Part shown: piece after piece, positions 35,721 to 51,194 of the stretch
How the letters are laid out: every line of letters begins with the position of its first letter
Position numbering within the stretch: the first letter of the stretch is position 1
DNA from: Bacillus sp. Bos-x628
Lineage (GTDB): Bacteria; Bacillota; Bacilli; Bacillales; Bacillaceae
DNA length: 64,000 nucleotides
Reading direction: 5' to 3'
NCBI RefSeq assembly: GCF_040500475.1
Contig: NZ_CP159358.1
Location: 2,666,001 to 2,730,000, forward strand
Translations under genes and position numbers: made by a program
Notes under the pieces: model-generated
Told to the model about the DNA's origin: nothing
Databases searched by the model: none
The model's input: the letters and a program-made list of their open reading frames with translations, nothing else

Positions 35721-36758
35721 ATGAATCATTTATTGGAAGCTCAAAAAAAATTATTGCCAGATCTTCTTGCTGTTATGCAAAAACGCTATGACATTTTGCA
35801 GTACATCAGGTTAGCTGAACCAATTGGGCGCAGAAGTCTTGCAACGAGTCTTGGTATCAGTGAGCGCATCTTAAGAGCAGAAGTTCAATTCTTAAAAGAA
35901 CAAAACCTATTAGATGTCAAAACAAGCGGTATGATGCTGACAAGTGAAGGTCATGCTTTGCTAGAAATGCTAGAAGAAATGATGAAAGACGTTTTAGGTT
36001 TAACCTTTTTGGAAAATGCACTAATGAGAAAGTTAGGCCTAGAAGAAGTGATCATCGTTTCTGGCGACAGTGACGAATCCCCGTGGGTGAAGCAAGAAAT
36101 GGGAAGAGCCGCTGTGCAATGTATGAAAAAAAGGTTTACTGGAAATAATATCGTCGCCGTCACTGGCGGGACGACGATGGAAGCCGTTGCCGAGATGATG
36201 ACCCCTGATGCTAAAAACCGTGACATGATGTTTGTCCCTGCACGAGGTGGTCTTGGAGAGAATGTAAAAAATCAGGCAAACACCATTTGTGCCCACATGG
36301 CAGAAAAAGCTTCCGGTACTTACAAGCTACTATTTGTTCCAGGACAGCTATCAGAAGGTGCTTACTCTTCTATTATTGAAGAGCCGTCAGTCAAAGAAGT
36401 GCTTCAAACGATTAAATCATCTACGATGCTGATTCATGGGATCGGTGAAGCAAAAACAATGGCGATGAGACGTAACACACCAGTTGAAGATTTAAAAAAG
36501 ATTGATGAGCATGATGCAGTGACAGAAGCCTTTGGCTATTACTTTAATCGTGATGGTGAGGTTGTACACAAAGTTCACTCCGTTGGCATGCAGTTAGATG
36601 ACTTAGAAAGCATTCCACACATCATTGCCGTTGCAGGTGGATCATCAAAGGCAGGAGCCATTGAAGCTTATTTCAAGAAACCCCGCCGAACGGTTCTTGT
36701 TACAGATGAAGGAGCCGCAAAAGAGTTATTAAGGGAGTCAATTGATCCCTCAATATAA
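35721..36758 (+). CDS. cggR: CggR, central glycolytic gene repressor
   Basis: SorC-family repressor of the gapA operon, controlled by fructose-1,6-bisphosphate. The 345 residues have an N-terminal winged HTH (about 18-85; RRSLATSLGISERILRAEV) and a sugar-phosphate-binding domain with AVTGGTTMEAVAEMM and FVPARGGLG. First gene of the glycolytic operon with two clean operators upstream. A small hairpin (GGGA ... TCCC, 36735-36751) just before the stop resembles the mRNA-processing region that in B. subtilis separates cggR from the stable gapA message. Confidence 0.96.
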   Translation: MNHLLEAQKKLLPDLLAVMQKRYDILQYIRLAEPIGRRSLATSLGISERILRAEVQFLKEQNLLDVKTSGMMLTSEGHALLEMLEEMMKDVLGLTFLENALMRKLGLEEVIIVSGDSDESPWVKQEMGRAAVQCMKKRFTGNNIVAVTGGTTMEAVAEMMTPDAKNRDMMFVPARGGLGENVKNQANTICAHMAEKASGTYKLLFVPGQLSEGAYSSIIEEPSVKEVLQTIKSSTMLIHGIGEAKTMAMRRNTPVEDLKKIDEHDAVTEAFGYYFNRDGEVVHKVHSVGMQLDDLESIPHIIAVAGGSSKAGAIEAYFKKPRRTVLVTDEGAAKELLRESIDPSI

Positions 36759-37799
<1,041 letters not shown>

Positions 37800-37863
37800 T
37801 TTCTCGGACTGAAGGAACTCACTTGGTTCTTTCCTGGAGACACGATATAATGAAGACGGACAA

Positions 37864-37892
37864 GGGAAGGGGAAGCATCCCTTTCCCTTTTT
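37864..37892 (+). terminator. Partial terminator between gapA and pgk
   Basis: GGGAAGGGGA and TCCCTTTCCC (one G-T pair) around AGCA, followed by five T. Glycolytic genes continue downstream, so partial readthrough is likely. Confidence 0.8.
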
Positions 37893-38012
37893 CTCTGTTT
37901 TGATCTGTTCTGCACGATTTCTCGTTTTGATGAGGGCGAAATGGGAAAAGGATAAAAAGAGATTAGTCCAAAGTGTAAGGAAACCAGAATAAAGGAGGAT
38001 CTCCTGACGAGC

Positions 38013-39197
38013 ATGAATAAGAAATCAGTAAAAGACATTGACGTAAAAGGTAAAGTTGTTTTCTGCCGCGTAGACTTTAACGTGCCAATGAAGGACGGAG
38101 AAGTTACGGATGATACTCGAATCCGCGCTGCATTACCAACAATTAAGTATTTAACAGGACAAGGCGCAAAAGTACTACTAGCTAGTCATTTGGGTCGTCC
38201 GAAGGGTCAAGTAACTGAAGAGCTTCGTCTGACACCTGTTGCAAAACGTCTGCAAGAACTTCTTGGACAAGAAGTGAAAAAAGCAGATGAAGCATATGGC
38301 GACGAAGTAAAAAAGCAGATCTCTGACTTAAAAGAAGGAGACGTGTTAGTACTTGAAAATGTTCGTTTCTATCCTGGTGAAGAAAAGAACGATCCTGAAT
38401 TATCAAAAGCGTTTGCTGATTTAGCGGATGTGTATGTCAATGATGCTTTTGGTGCTGCACACCGTGCACATGCATCGACAGCTGGTATTGCAGCATATCT
38501 TCCGGCTGTTGCGGGCTTTCTCATGCAAAAAGAGCTTGAGGTTTTAGGAAAAGCTATTTCTACCCCTGATCGTCCATTTACAGCCATTATCGGCGGCGCA
38601 AAAGTAAAGGATAAAATCGGTGTGATCGAAAGTCTTCTTGATAAAGTGGACAACCTCATCATCGGCGGCGGACTTGCTTATACATTTGTCAAAGCACTCG
38701 GCTACGAAGTTGGGAAATCTTTATTAGAAGAAGACAAAGTAGATCTTGCGAAATCCTTTATGGACCGCGCAAAAGAAAAAGGCGTGAACTTTCTCATTCC
38801 GAAAGATGTTCTGGTAGCCGACGATTTTTCAAATGATGCAAATACAAGCATTGTGCCAATCTCTGAAATCCCAAGTGATTTAGAAGCACTTGATATTGGA
38901 ACAGAGACAAGAGACATGTATGCAGATGTCATTAAAAAGAGCAAACTTGTTGTCTGGAACGGGCCGATGGGTGTATTTGAAATTGATGCATTTGCCGAAG
39001 GAACGAAAGCAATCGCAGAAGCACTGGCAGAAGCGAAAGATACATATTCTGTCATTGGCGGTGGAGACTCAGCAGCAGCAGTTGAAAAATTTGGTCTTGC
39101 CGATAAAATGGACCATATTTCAACAGGCGGCGGTGCTTCACTTGAGTTCATGGAAGGCAAAGAACTTCCAGGTGTTACTGCATTAAACGATAAATAA
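38013..39197 (+). CDS. pgk: Phosphoglycerate kinase
   Basis: Makes ATP from 1,3-bisphosphoglycerate. The 394 residues start [20 protein letters not shown] and include the substrate region [29 protein letters not shown] and the nucleotide-binding [13 protein letters not shown]. The ribosome binding site AAAGGAGG lies 14 bases before ATG, a long spacing. The intervening GGAGATCTCC-like sequence could fold and shorten the distance. Confidence 0.98.
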   Translation: MNKKSVKDIDVKGKVVFCRVDFNVPMKDGEVTDDTRIRAALPTIKYLTGQGAKVLLASHLGRPKGQVTEELRLTPVAKRLQELLGQEVKKADEAYGDEVKKQISDLKEGDVLVLENVRFYPGEEKNDPELSKAFADLADVYVNDAFGAAHRAHASTAGIAAYLPAVAGFLMQKELEVLGKAISTPDRPFTAIIGGAKVKDKIGVIESLLDKVDNLIIGGGLAYTFVKALGYEVGKSLLEEDKVDLAKSFMDRAKEKGVNFLIPKDVLVADDFSNDANTSIVPISEIPSDLEALDIGTETRDMYADVIKKSKLVVWNGPMGVFEIDAFAEGTKAIAEALAEAKDTYSVIGGGDSAAAVEKFGLADKMDHISTGGGASLEFMEGKELPGVTALNDK

Positions 39198-41517
<2,320 letters not shown>

Positions 41518-41525
41518 CAAATTGA

Positions 41526-42839
<1,314 letters not shown>

Positions 42840-42847
42840 TGCTATGA

Positions 42848-42891
42848 CACTGGGACTAGCTCTTTTATAGAGTGGGTCGCAGTGTTTTTTT
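42848..42891 (+). terminator. Terminator of the glycolytic operon
   Basis: CACTG and CAGTG close a longer imperfect stem (GGGAC/GGGTC, GCTCT/AGAGT parts), followed by seven T. Confidence 0.75.
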
Positions 42892-43115
42892 ATTTCTATA
42901 CGATTGATCTAGCTGACATGAGAATATTTCGGTTTTGCTTCGTTTGCTATATCCTTTTTTTGTCAAATCTAATGCTTCTGTCAGATGAGAAGCCGAATAC
43001 ACGCCAATTTTATAAGAAATAAATCATGAAAACATTTCTAAAAATATGATCATAAATAAACTTCTGTTAACTGTATAAAGATGGTATCGTTTTACATAAA
43101 TTAGGGGGTGATGAG

Positions 43116-43385
43116 ATGGTGAATCCTTTTAGTCTTCGTTTTCCAGTAGGCGTGTATATGTATGTACTCCAACTATTGGCGAACTATAATGAAAGGAAAG
43201 AGCGCATTCTATCTTCTAAGAATGTACAGAAAAACTCATTTTGGATTTATATCCTAGTGGCCATTTTGGGAATCGTGTCTGTTGCAACACTGATTTGGGC
43301 ATGTAAAACGTTTGGAAAAGGCGCTAAATTTTTAGGTGAATTCAAGTTTTTAGGCATGTACATTAAAATCAAATGTGGTTACTAA
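43116..43385 (+). CDS. Small cationic membrane peptide, candidate precursor of an exported peptide
   Basis: I do not recognise this 89-residue protein. It has a charged N-terminal half (to about residue 41, NERKER and KNVQKN), one clear membrane segment (about 42-62), and a cationic C-terminal tail starting CKTFGKGAKFLGEFK and ending IKIKCGY. Cys63 and Cys87 bracket that tail and could form a disulfide loop. AGGGGGTGATGAG just before ATG is a very strong ribosome binding site. Directly downstream, in the same direction, come an ABC transporter, an M50-type protease and another small membrane protein. The setting suggests a bacteriocin or signalling-peptide precursor; that is inference. Confidence 0.7.
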   Translation: MVNPFSLRFPVGVYMYVLQLLANYNERKERILSSKNVQKNSFWIYILVAILGIVSVATLIWACKTFGKGAKFLGEFKFLGMYIKIKCGY

Positions 43386-43457
43386 CAAGTGAATGTAACA
43401 GATGACCATACTGTGAGGTTTGGTCATTTGTTATGACTGAAACAAATGGAGGATACG

Positions 43458-44225
43458 ATGCTGACATTACAATTAACACAAAAAACATATAGCCGTACCT
43501 TCACGCTCAATGACATTCAATTGGATGTGGAGAAAGGGCGCATTACCCTTCTTTTAGGTCATAATGGTGCAGGGAAGACGACGATCATCCAAACGATGTT
43601 TGGGCTGACGCCGTTTGTGGGGCACGTCTTATTGGATGGAGAACGTATGAACTTCCAATCATCGGCTCATATTGCTTCTTTTAAAGAGCATGTTTCCTAT
43701 ATTCCTGACGATCACGCCTTGTTCGATTATTTAACACCGAGAGAATACTTTCATTTACTCCAGATGCCGAGTGATCAAGGAGTAAAACGAGAGGAAATGT
43801 TCGTCGATCTTTTTGAGCTTAGCGCCTATATGGACCAGCCAATTGCACAATTATCTCATGGCAATCAAAAGAAAACACAAATCATCTCACAGCTCCTCAG
43901 ACCATGTGATTATTATGTGTTCGACGAGCCAACGAACGGACTTGATCCAGATATGATGATTATATTAAAAAAGGTGCTCATGAAATTACGAGATCAAGGT
44001 GCAGGCATTCTCATTTCGACACATCATTTGAGCTTCGGGGAGACGCTTTTTGATCAACTTATGATTTTAAGGAATGGCGAATTGATGCTGGATATGACCC
44101 GTCAAGAAACGAGTGAGACGTTTCCTCATCAGTCGCTTGAAGATATATATAAAGAAGTGAATCGAGACTACTATATGCAGGTGGAGAGGTTGCTCAATGA
44201 TTTGGACACTACGCGTTCTTCATAA
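43458..44225 (+). CDS. ABC transporter ATPase of the peptide cassette
   Basis: Cytosolic ATPase of an exporter-type ABC transporter. The 255 residues have Walker A GHNGAGKT (34-41), a slightly divergent signature LSHGNQKKT, Walker B YYVFDEPTNGLDPD and the switch histidine in STHH. ATG 43458 lies five to six bases after GGAGG; ATG 43446 overlaps that site. It overlaps the permease gene by 29 bases. Its place after the peptide gene suggests export of, or immunity to, that peptide. Confidence 0.88.
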   Translation: MLTLQLTQKTYSRTFTLNDIQLDVEKGRITLLLGHNGAGKTTIIQTMFGLTPFVGHVLLDGERMNFQSSAHIASFKEHVSYIPDDHALFDYLTPREYFHLLQMPSDQGVKREEMFVDLFELSAYMDQPIAQLSHGNQKKTQIISQLLRPCDYYVFDEPTNGLDPDMMIILKKVLMKLRDQGAGILISTHHLSFGETLFDQLMILRNGELMLDMTRQETSETFPHQSLEDIYKEVNRDYYMQVERLLNDLDTTRSS

Positions 44226-45594
44226 AATAGAGTGGGGCATGCTGACAACGAAACTAAAGCAAATCGGAAGGAAATATCCTTTACAGCTTCTCGCAGCAGC
44301 CATTGGTTTATTGCTGATGTATTCAATGTATGTGGTCATGAGTTTGCGTTTTTTCATGCAAACAGGGGAAATTGACCCAAGTGCTTTATATTTCCAGTTT
44401 GTGAAAATGACGCTTTTATTATTGAGTGTAGGGATTGTTTTTTCCCGCAATAAAATGAAGCGTAAGGAATATCAATTCTTTTTTTTGAACAGTGCGATTC
44501 GTAGTATGTCATTTGTTGTTTGTGTTTATTTTTTTCCGATTCTGTTTTGTTTCATCATTCTTGGTCTGCTTTTTTTACCGATTTTATTAGGGCTGATCAT
44601 TAGTGAGGTACCGTTTTCAATGTATTGGCTCACTGTAGTAAGTGTAACTTGCTGTATATTGAGTATGTATACGCTTGCTTCATGGATGACCATTCGGGTT
44701 GGCATGAGTCGCTTGATATCGAAAACAAAAGAACATTTGCTGCTGCATACGATCGGATTTGTTGGATTGATTGCTTTGCTGATTGTCCTCTTTCAAAAAG
44801 CAATCGAGCTGATCCCAACGCTGCCTTTCGTCTATCTCATGTTTCTTTTGCTCACTTTTTGCTCGGGCTGGTTATGGCTGCATGGTCTGTCAGACAGCTA
44901 TGTGAATCGAACGTTTTTACAGCTAAAAGTAGAGGTGAAACAATGTTCATATCGGAAAATCAGAACAGATTCCGCATTTTTGTCTCATCTTCGGCAAGAG
45001 TTTGCTTATTTTTGCCGATCTGCTGTCTTTAAAGAACAAGGCATTCTATTTTTGTTCCTCGTTTTTTTCACGTTTGCATTACAATTTGTTTTTACCCCAA
45101 CAGAAGCTGGGTGGCTATACGCCTTTATCATTCAGTTTGCACTAAAGGAAATATTCATTATGCTTCCTCTGATGATTGGCAGGGAGTATCATATGAATCG
45201 TCAAGCAATTTTTATGTTAAATGCTTCAAAGGGCGCTTATTTATTGGCAAGGATCTTCTTTTATTACGGAATCAATCTGCTGACATACTTTGTCTATATT
45301 GGGCTTGTTTATTTGTTGATAGGCATTGAAAGTGAGGGACATGGACTGTCGAGTTTGTCCATTTTATTGATCACTGTCATGGCTGCATGTATTGGATTTG
45401 TTGTGAACATTAACGAGTTTAATAAAGTGTTTGTGATCCTTACAATGATTGCTGTGTTCAGCTTCATTGATATGCTTTTACTAGAGTGGCTTTCAGCGAA
45501 AATTCACTTGCTTGTATTCGCGTATGTCTTTGGTTCGTTCGCTTTGATCAGTTGTATGTATGCTGTTTTGTTAAAGAGGCCTGTTCTAAGATGA
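44197..45594 (+). CDS. Multi-pass membrane protein, ABC-2-like permease of the peptide cassette
   Basis: The 465 residues form about twelve hydrophobic segments with few recognisable motifs. An MIGREYHMNRQAIFMLNASKGAY-like loop (split around residues 328-350) resembles the loop before the second half of ABC-2 exporters. It is encoded in an overlapping reading frame after the ATPase gene and is most simply its membrane partner. GGAGAGG precedes ATG. The family cannot be named from sequence by eye. Confidence 0.75.
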   Translation: MIWTLRVLHKIEWGMLTTKLKQIGRKYPLQLLAAAIGLLLMYSMYVVMSLRFFMQTGEIDPSALYFQFVKMTLLLLSVGIVFSRNKMKRKEYQFFFLNSAIRSMSFVVCVYFFPILFCFIILGLLFLPILLGLIISEVPFSMYWLTVVSVTCCILSMYTLASWMTIRVGMSRLISKTKEHLLLHTIGFVGLIALLIVLFQKAIELIPTLPFVYLMFLLLTFCSGWLWLHGLSDSYVNRTFLQLKVEVKQCSYRKIRTDSAFLSHLRQEFAYFCRSAVFKEQGILFLFLVFFTFALQFVFTPTEAGWLYAFIIQFALKEIFIMLPLMIGREYHMNRQAIFMLNASKGAYLLARIFFYYGINLLTYFVYIGLVYLLIGIESEGHGLSSLSILLITVMAACIGFVVNINEFNKVFVILTMIAVFSFIDMLLLEWLSAKIHLLVFAYVFGSFALISCMYAVLLKRPVLR

Positions 45595-45956
45595 AGGACC
45601 TTCTTATCAGTTTGGTAGCAGTTGTGCTCATTCATGAACTGGGTCATATACTGATGGTGATGGTGTTTAACAAAGTCGAAAAAAGACCGCTTTTCGATTA
45701 TTTCGTGTCGGTCGATTGGAAACACGTGTCAATTGTACATGAGAAATTTGCCCGACCGAGCTTTAATTTTTTTGTGGCGCTTGCCGGTCCGGTGCTGCCC
45801 GTTATCTGCTCCAGCGTGCTTTTTTCTATTTGGAAGCATTCGTTTTGTCATCTATTGTTGTTCTTTTCTTTACTGAACACCGTGATGCTACATCCAGCAC
45901 TTCCAGATGGGAGAAATATAACTGACAGTTTAAATGAGATGAAAGGAGAGAAGTAG
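45591..45956 (+). CDS. Minimal M50/site-2-type membrane metalloprotease
   Basis: Protein of 121 residues with the zinc-protease motif HELGH at residues 15-19 in the first membrane segment. A second conserved patch, LNTVMLHPALPDGRN (Asp106), corresponds to the third zinc ligand of site-2 proteases; FVALAGPVLP lies between. Such enzymes cut substrates within or next to the membrane, so the 89-residue peptide of the cassette is the obvious candidate substrate (inference). ATG 45591 overlaps the permease stop as ATGA. The frame extends upstream to 45486 without a ribosome binding site. It is much shorter than RseP or SpoIVFB. Confidence 0.8.
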   Translation: MKDLLISLVAVVLIHELGHILMVMVFNKVEKRPLFDYFVSVDWKHVSIVHEKFARPSFNFFVALAGPVLPVICSSVLFSIWKHSFCHLLLFFSLLNTVMLHPALPDGRNITDSLNEMKGEK

Positions 45957-46232
45957 ATGATCAGAGTATTTCATTCTTTTTCTAGTGGTTTAACTTTAGC
46001 GATGCTATATGTTTTCGCTGTGTTTATGACACCGGTATTATTGCTTCTATTGGAGGTGAATCATGTTGAATCAAGTCCATCTTTATTTGGAATGCCTTTT
46101 TATATCATGAAGATTGAGAATGATCAATTTAGTTCAGAAGCGACGCTATTTGGATGTTTGATCTGCTTTATGGCTGGCGTGCTTCTCTATTTCTTGATTC
46201 AGTATGTGATTCATTTGGTAAAGCGTAGATGA
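45957..46232 (+). CDS. Small two-span membrane protein of the peptide cassette
   Basis: The 91-residue protein has two hydrophobic segments (about 12-35 and 62-84) and a basic end (VKRR). Not recognised. It starts immediately after the protease stop with AAAGGAGAG upstream, so it belongs to the same transcript. Its position as last, small membrane protein is typical of immunity proteins of bacteriocin clusters, but this is only an analogy. Confidence 0.65.
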   Translation: MIRVFHSFSSGLTLAMLYVFAVFMTPVLLLLLEVNHVESSPSLFGMPFYIMKIENDQFSSEATLFGCLICFMAGVLLYFLIQYVIHLVKRR

Positions 46233-46264
46233 AAGAAAAAGCAGACACAAGTGCATCAGTCTGT

Positions 46265-46717
46265 TTAAAGTGATAGCGAAAGCCGTATCATATCGAGGCA
46301 GCGTATTCCGTTTTCATATATCGGTTCATCATAATGTTTAAGAAAGAAGTCTCGCTTGATGGACGTCATACGAAAACCGCACTTTTGATAAAGTGCAAGC
46401 TGAGCAATACTAGAGTTGCCTGTGCCGATTTCAATAAACTGTGCACCGGCCTTTTTGGCTTCAGAAATGGCATGATTGACGAGCTGTTTCCCGATCCCTC
46501 TTCCTTGCCAAGCCTCCTTTACAGCGATATTCATGATTTCGACGATATCCTTTGAAGTGGGTGAAAGGACGTAGACACCAATAATATCTTGTTCATGAAT
46601 AGCGACATAACAAGAACCTGACTGTACGTATGCAAACACCCTTTCTTGAGAAGGGTCAGCGAATAGCAAGAGATCCATTGGCACAACGATATGACGAGAT
46701 AGCGGTTCAATTTTCAC
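46265..46717 (-). CDS. yvbK: GNAT-family N-acetyltransferase
   Basis: Cytosolic acetyltransferase using acetyl-CoA. The 150 residues contain the GNAT core: VEIMNIAVKEAWQGRGIGKQ (acetyl-CoA loop Q-x-x-G-x-G), IEIGTGNSSIAQLALYQKCG, and a C-terminal ENGIRCLDMIRL. It resembles YvbK, which I recall next to eno in B. subtilis. The start is uncertain: GTG 46717 follows GAGAGGATG, while a longer frame reaches 46855 without a good ribosome binding site. The substrate is unknown. Confidence 0.83.
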   Translation of the reverse strand: MKIEPLSRHIVVPMDLLLFADPSQERVFAYVQSGSCYVAIHEQDIIGVYVLSPTSKDIVEIMNIAVKEAWQGRGIGKQLVNHAISEAKKAGAQFIEIGTGNSSIAQLALYQKCGFRMTSIKRDFFLKHYDEPIYENGIRCLDMIRLSLSL

Positions 46718-46940
46718 AAATTCATTACATCCTCTCTTTTCTTTATTATATCCTTGTTTTACACCCCAATCATATGAATCCTGCCCCACTGTGATGGGGA
46801 TGATGGTGAGTGTTTTTTCAAAATCTATTCCTCCTTTTATCAAACCTCTATTCATATCGGATATGTTCTTCGAGACTTCACATGTGAAGGGAATATTCAG
46901 GTCATATTAGCAGACACTATGGAAAAAAGGAGGGTGCCTG

Positions 46941-47573
46941 TTGATTTCCTTTATGATTCATGTTGTTGTCTCATTGTTTGCTGTGTCGAACCCGATTGGA
47001 AACGTTCCTCTTTTCATTACGTTGACAGAAGGCTATACAGATAAAGAGCGCTCCCAGACGGCAAAAAAAGCCATTGTTGTGTCTTTTATCATTTTGTTTG
47101 CTTTTCTTCTGGCTGGCAGGTTGATCTTCAAGTTATTTGGGATTGATATTCATGCACTTCGCATAGCTGGAGGTATTTTTATTTTTGGTATCGCTTACAA
47201 TTTGTTGAATGCAAAAGAGTCACATGTACAAAACCTTCATTCGGATGAAAATGAAGAAAGTAAAGAAAAGGCAGATATCTCCGTTACCCCTCTTGCAATC
47301 CCCATCATTGCCGGTCCAGGAACGATCGCCACTGTGATGAGTTTAACACCAGGAAGCAAGGTAGCGCTTCATATGTTTGCAATTCTCATTGGGATTGTCA
47401 TCGTTCTTGCTATGACCTATTATGCATTTCATTATTCAAGTCACATCATGGAAAAATTGGGAAAAACAGAGATGAATGTGATTACACGCTTGATGGGTTT
47501 GATTCTTGCAGTGGTAGCAGTAGAGATGATCGGTGCAGGCTTAAAAGGCATGTTCCCAATGTTCATATCATAA
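46941..47573 (+). CDS. yvbG: MarC/UPF0056 family integral membrane protein
   Basis: Six-span membrane protein of 210 residues in the MarC family, whose biochemical function is unsettled. Family stretches include FAVSNPIGNVPLFITLTEG, RIAGGIFIFGIAYNLLNA and TPLAIPIIAGPGTIATVM. TTG 46941 follows AAAGGAGGGTG at ideal spacing. It resembles B. subtilis YvbG. Confidence 0.9.
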   Translation: MISFMIHVVVSLFAVSNPIGNVPLFITLTEGYTDKERSQTAKKAIVVSFIILFAFLLAGRLIFKLFGIDIHALRIAGGIFIFGIAYNLLNAKESHVQNLHSDENEESKEKADISVTPLAIPIIAGPGTIATVMSLTPGSKVALHMFAILIGIVIVLAMTYYAFHYSSHIMEKLGKTEMNVITRLMGLILAVVAVEMIGAGLKGMFPMFIS

Positions 47574-47581
47574 TGATGTAT

Positions 47582-47624
47582 AAAAAGCTGTTTTTTTACA
47601 TTATGTAAAATAAACAGCTTTTTT
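47582..47624. terminator. Bidirectional terminator between yvbG and the GbsR-type gene
   Basis: AAAAAGCTGTTT and AAACAGCTTTTTT form the stem, with a further TTTTACAT/ATGTAAAA pairing inside. Both strands have flanking T-runs and the two genes converge here. Confidence 0.85.
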
Positions 47625-48159
47625 AAGGTTTTGGGACATGCTTGAAGACTTCTTCACTTTCAAAGAATTCAATTAATCGGCTAATCCATTCATAATAATC
47701 AAGACTTTCCTTGATTTCTAAAAGAAGTACATTGATTTTATCCTCTGTTTCTTTCGTTAAGTCGTCCTGTTCCAGCAGCTCCAGTAATTCCTTGCGCATT
47801 TTTTTATGTGCTTTGCGATTTTTGCTGACAACACGTGACCAATTGGCTGAAAACAATGAAATAAACGTCTGGTAATGATCTTGTTCAACATCATACATAT
47901 CCTTACGTATTCCTTTTTCATAAACCTTTTCGGCAATATTTAAATCGAGCATTTCTCGAACCACTTGACTCATTCTTGTTTTGCTCATGCCCGTCGCCTC
48001 TGATAGCTCACCAAGCGTCATTGGTTTGCGGTTCATGTGAATGATGCCAAGCACTCTACCCACTGTAGCAGAAAGACCAAAGGCATTCATGTTCTCGGCG
48101 GCTTTTTCAATATAATGATCTTGTGCTTTTTGAATGGCACCTAACGCTTGCTTGTCCAC
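47623..48159 (-). CDS. GbsR-family transcriptional regulator (OpcR/YvbF-like) of osmoprotectant uptake
   Basis: Winged-helix regulator; B. subtilis relatives GbsR and OpcR control choline and glycine-betaine uptake genes. The 178 residues have a MarR-like HTH (about 25-95; MTLGELSEATGMSKTRMSQVVREM) and a helical C-terminal dimerisation part. GTG 48159 lies eight bases after AAGGGATG; ATG 48171 sits against that site. It is divergent from opuCA, which it most likely represses; the operator is not evident by eye. Confidence 0.88.
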   Translation of the reverse strand: MDKQALGAIQKAQDHYIEKAAENMNAFGLSATVGRVLGIIHMNRKPMTLGELSEATGMSKTRMSQVVREMLDLNIAEKVYEKGIRKDMYDVEQDHYQTFISLFSANWSRVVSKNRKAHKKMRKELLELLEQDDLTKETEDKINVLLLEIKESLDYYEWISRLIEFFESEEVFKHVPKP

Positions 48160-48428
48160 TCTTGTCTTCATCCCTTCACGAATGACAATTTGTAACACAA
48201 TATATCATATACTTGTTTGATGATGAAAACAATAAATATTGAGTATTTGGTAGTAATTTGGAGGAAATAGGAGAGATACCTACATTTCAAGCTATTAACT
48301 AAAAATTTTAAATAAATGTTATGCAATACAAACATATCATAAACTTTTTATTTTATAAAGTTTGCACTATAATAAATAAGGTGTAAATTTTCTGAAAATA
48401 TATACATGACTAATTGGAGGTGTCTCAT

Positions 48429-49574
48429 TTGCTGAAACTAGAGAATGTATCTAAGACGTATAAAGGCGGAAAAAAAGCTGTCAAACATATTGATTTAGAA
48501 ATAGCAAAAGGAGAATTTATTTGTTTTATTGGACCGAGTGGCTGTGGTAAGACCACAACAATGAAGATGATTAACCGGCTCATTGAGCCATCCTCAGGGA
48601 ACATTTTGATTGAGGGAGAAAACATTATGAAGAAAGATCCGGTCCAATTAAGAAGAGAAATCGGCTATGTTATTCAGCAAATTGGACTTTTCCCCCATAT
48701 GACCATTGCACAAAACATTTCACTTGTTCCGAAGTTACTAAAATGGCCCGAAGAGAAACGAAAAGAACGGGCAAGAGAACTGCTCAAGCTAGTCAACATG
48801 GGGCCAGAATATTTAGAGCGTTACCCTCATGAACTCAGTGGAGGACAGCAACAACGAATTGGTGTTCTTCGAGCACTTGCAGCAGAACCCCCTCTTATCC
48901 TCATGGATGAACCATTTGGTGCACTTGATCCTATTACAAGAGATTCATTGCAAGAAGAATTTAAGAAACTACAAAAAACGTTAAACAAAACCATTGTATT
49001 TGTCACACATGACATGGACGAAGCGATCAAGCTGGCAGACAGGATTGTGATCTTGAAAGATGGAGAGATTGTCCAAGTAGGCACGCCAGATGATATTTTG
49101 CGCAACCCTGTGAATGAATTTGTAGAAGAGTTCATTGGGAAAGAACGTCTTCTCCAATCAAATCCAAACATGGAACGTGTGGAACAAATGATGAATACGT
49201 CTCCAGTCACCATTACAGTGGAAAAAACGCTGACTGATGCCATTTTCATCATGAGGGAAAAGCGCGTGGATTCTTTGCTCGTTGTGGATGAAGATCATGT
49301 GTTGAAAGGATATATTGATATTGAAACGATTGATGCAAACCGCAGGAAAGCAGCCTTTGTCGGCGATATTTTAAACACAGAGTTTTATTCTGTACAAGAA
49401 GGTGCACTTCTAAGAGATACAGTTCGAAAGATCTTAATACGCGGCATTAAATATGTACCGGTTGTGGATGAACAAGGGCATTTAAAAGGGATTGTGACAC
49501 GTGCAAGTCTTGTTGATGTTGTGTACGACTCCATTTGGGGAGAAGATACACCGGCTGTCAATGAAGTGAACTAA
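48429..49574 (+). CDS. opuCA: OpuCA, osmoprotectant ABC transporter ATPase
   Basis: Energises the OpuC importer for glycine betaine, carnitine, choline and related compatible solutes. The 381 residues have Walker A GPSGCGKTT, signature LSGGQQQR, Walker B LILMDEP, and two C-terminal CBS domains (about 250-375; VTITVEKTLTDAIFIM, YVPVVDEQGHLKGIVT) that sense ionic strength in this family. TTG 48429 follows GGAGGTG; ATG 48414 lies upstream of that site. A TATAAT (48368-48373) may be the -10 of the operon. Confidence 0.96.
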   Translation: MLKLENVSKTYKGGKKAVKHIDLEIAKGEFICFIGPSGCGKTTTMKMINRLIEPSSGNILIEGENIMKKDPVQLRREIGYVIQQIGLFPHMTIAQNISLVPKLLKWPEEKRKERARELLKLVNMGPEYLERYPHELSGGQQQRIGVLRALAAEPPLILMDEPFGALDPITRDSLQEEFKKLQKTLNKTIVFVTHDMDEAIKLADRIVILKDGEIVQVGTPDDILRNPVNEFVEEFIGKERLLQSNPNMERVEQMMNTSPVTITVEKTLTDAIFIMREKRVDSLLVVDEDHVLKGYIDIETIDANRRKAAFVGDILNTEFYSVQEGALLRDTVRKILIRGIKYVPVVDEQGHLKGIVTRASLVDVVYDSIWGEDTPAVNEVN

Positions 49575-49588
49575 GGGGAGGTGTACAC

Positions 49589-51173
<1,585 letters not shown>

Positions 51174-51194
51174 GAATGGGAGGTGTCAGGGCTT

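Noticed and set aside
36735..36751. Hairpin at the end of cggR as a terminator
   Set aside because: Only a 4-bp core stem with no T-run, and gapA follows at once; more likely part of the mRNA-processing region.
46238..46266. Hairpin CAGAC/GTCTG after the peptide cassette as a firm terminator
   Set aside because: The stem is only five pairs with a 17-base loop; it may end the minus-strand yvbK transcript but is too weak to list.
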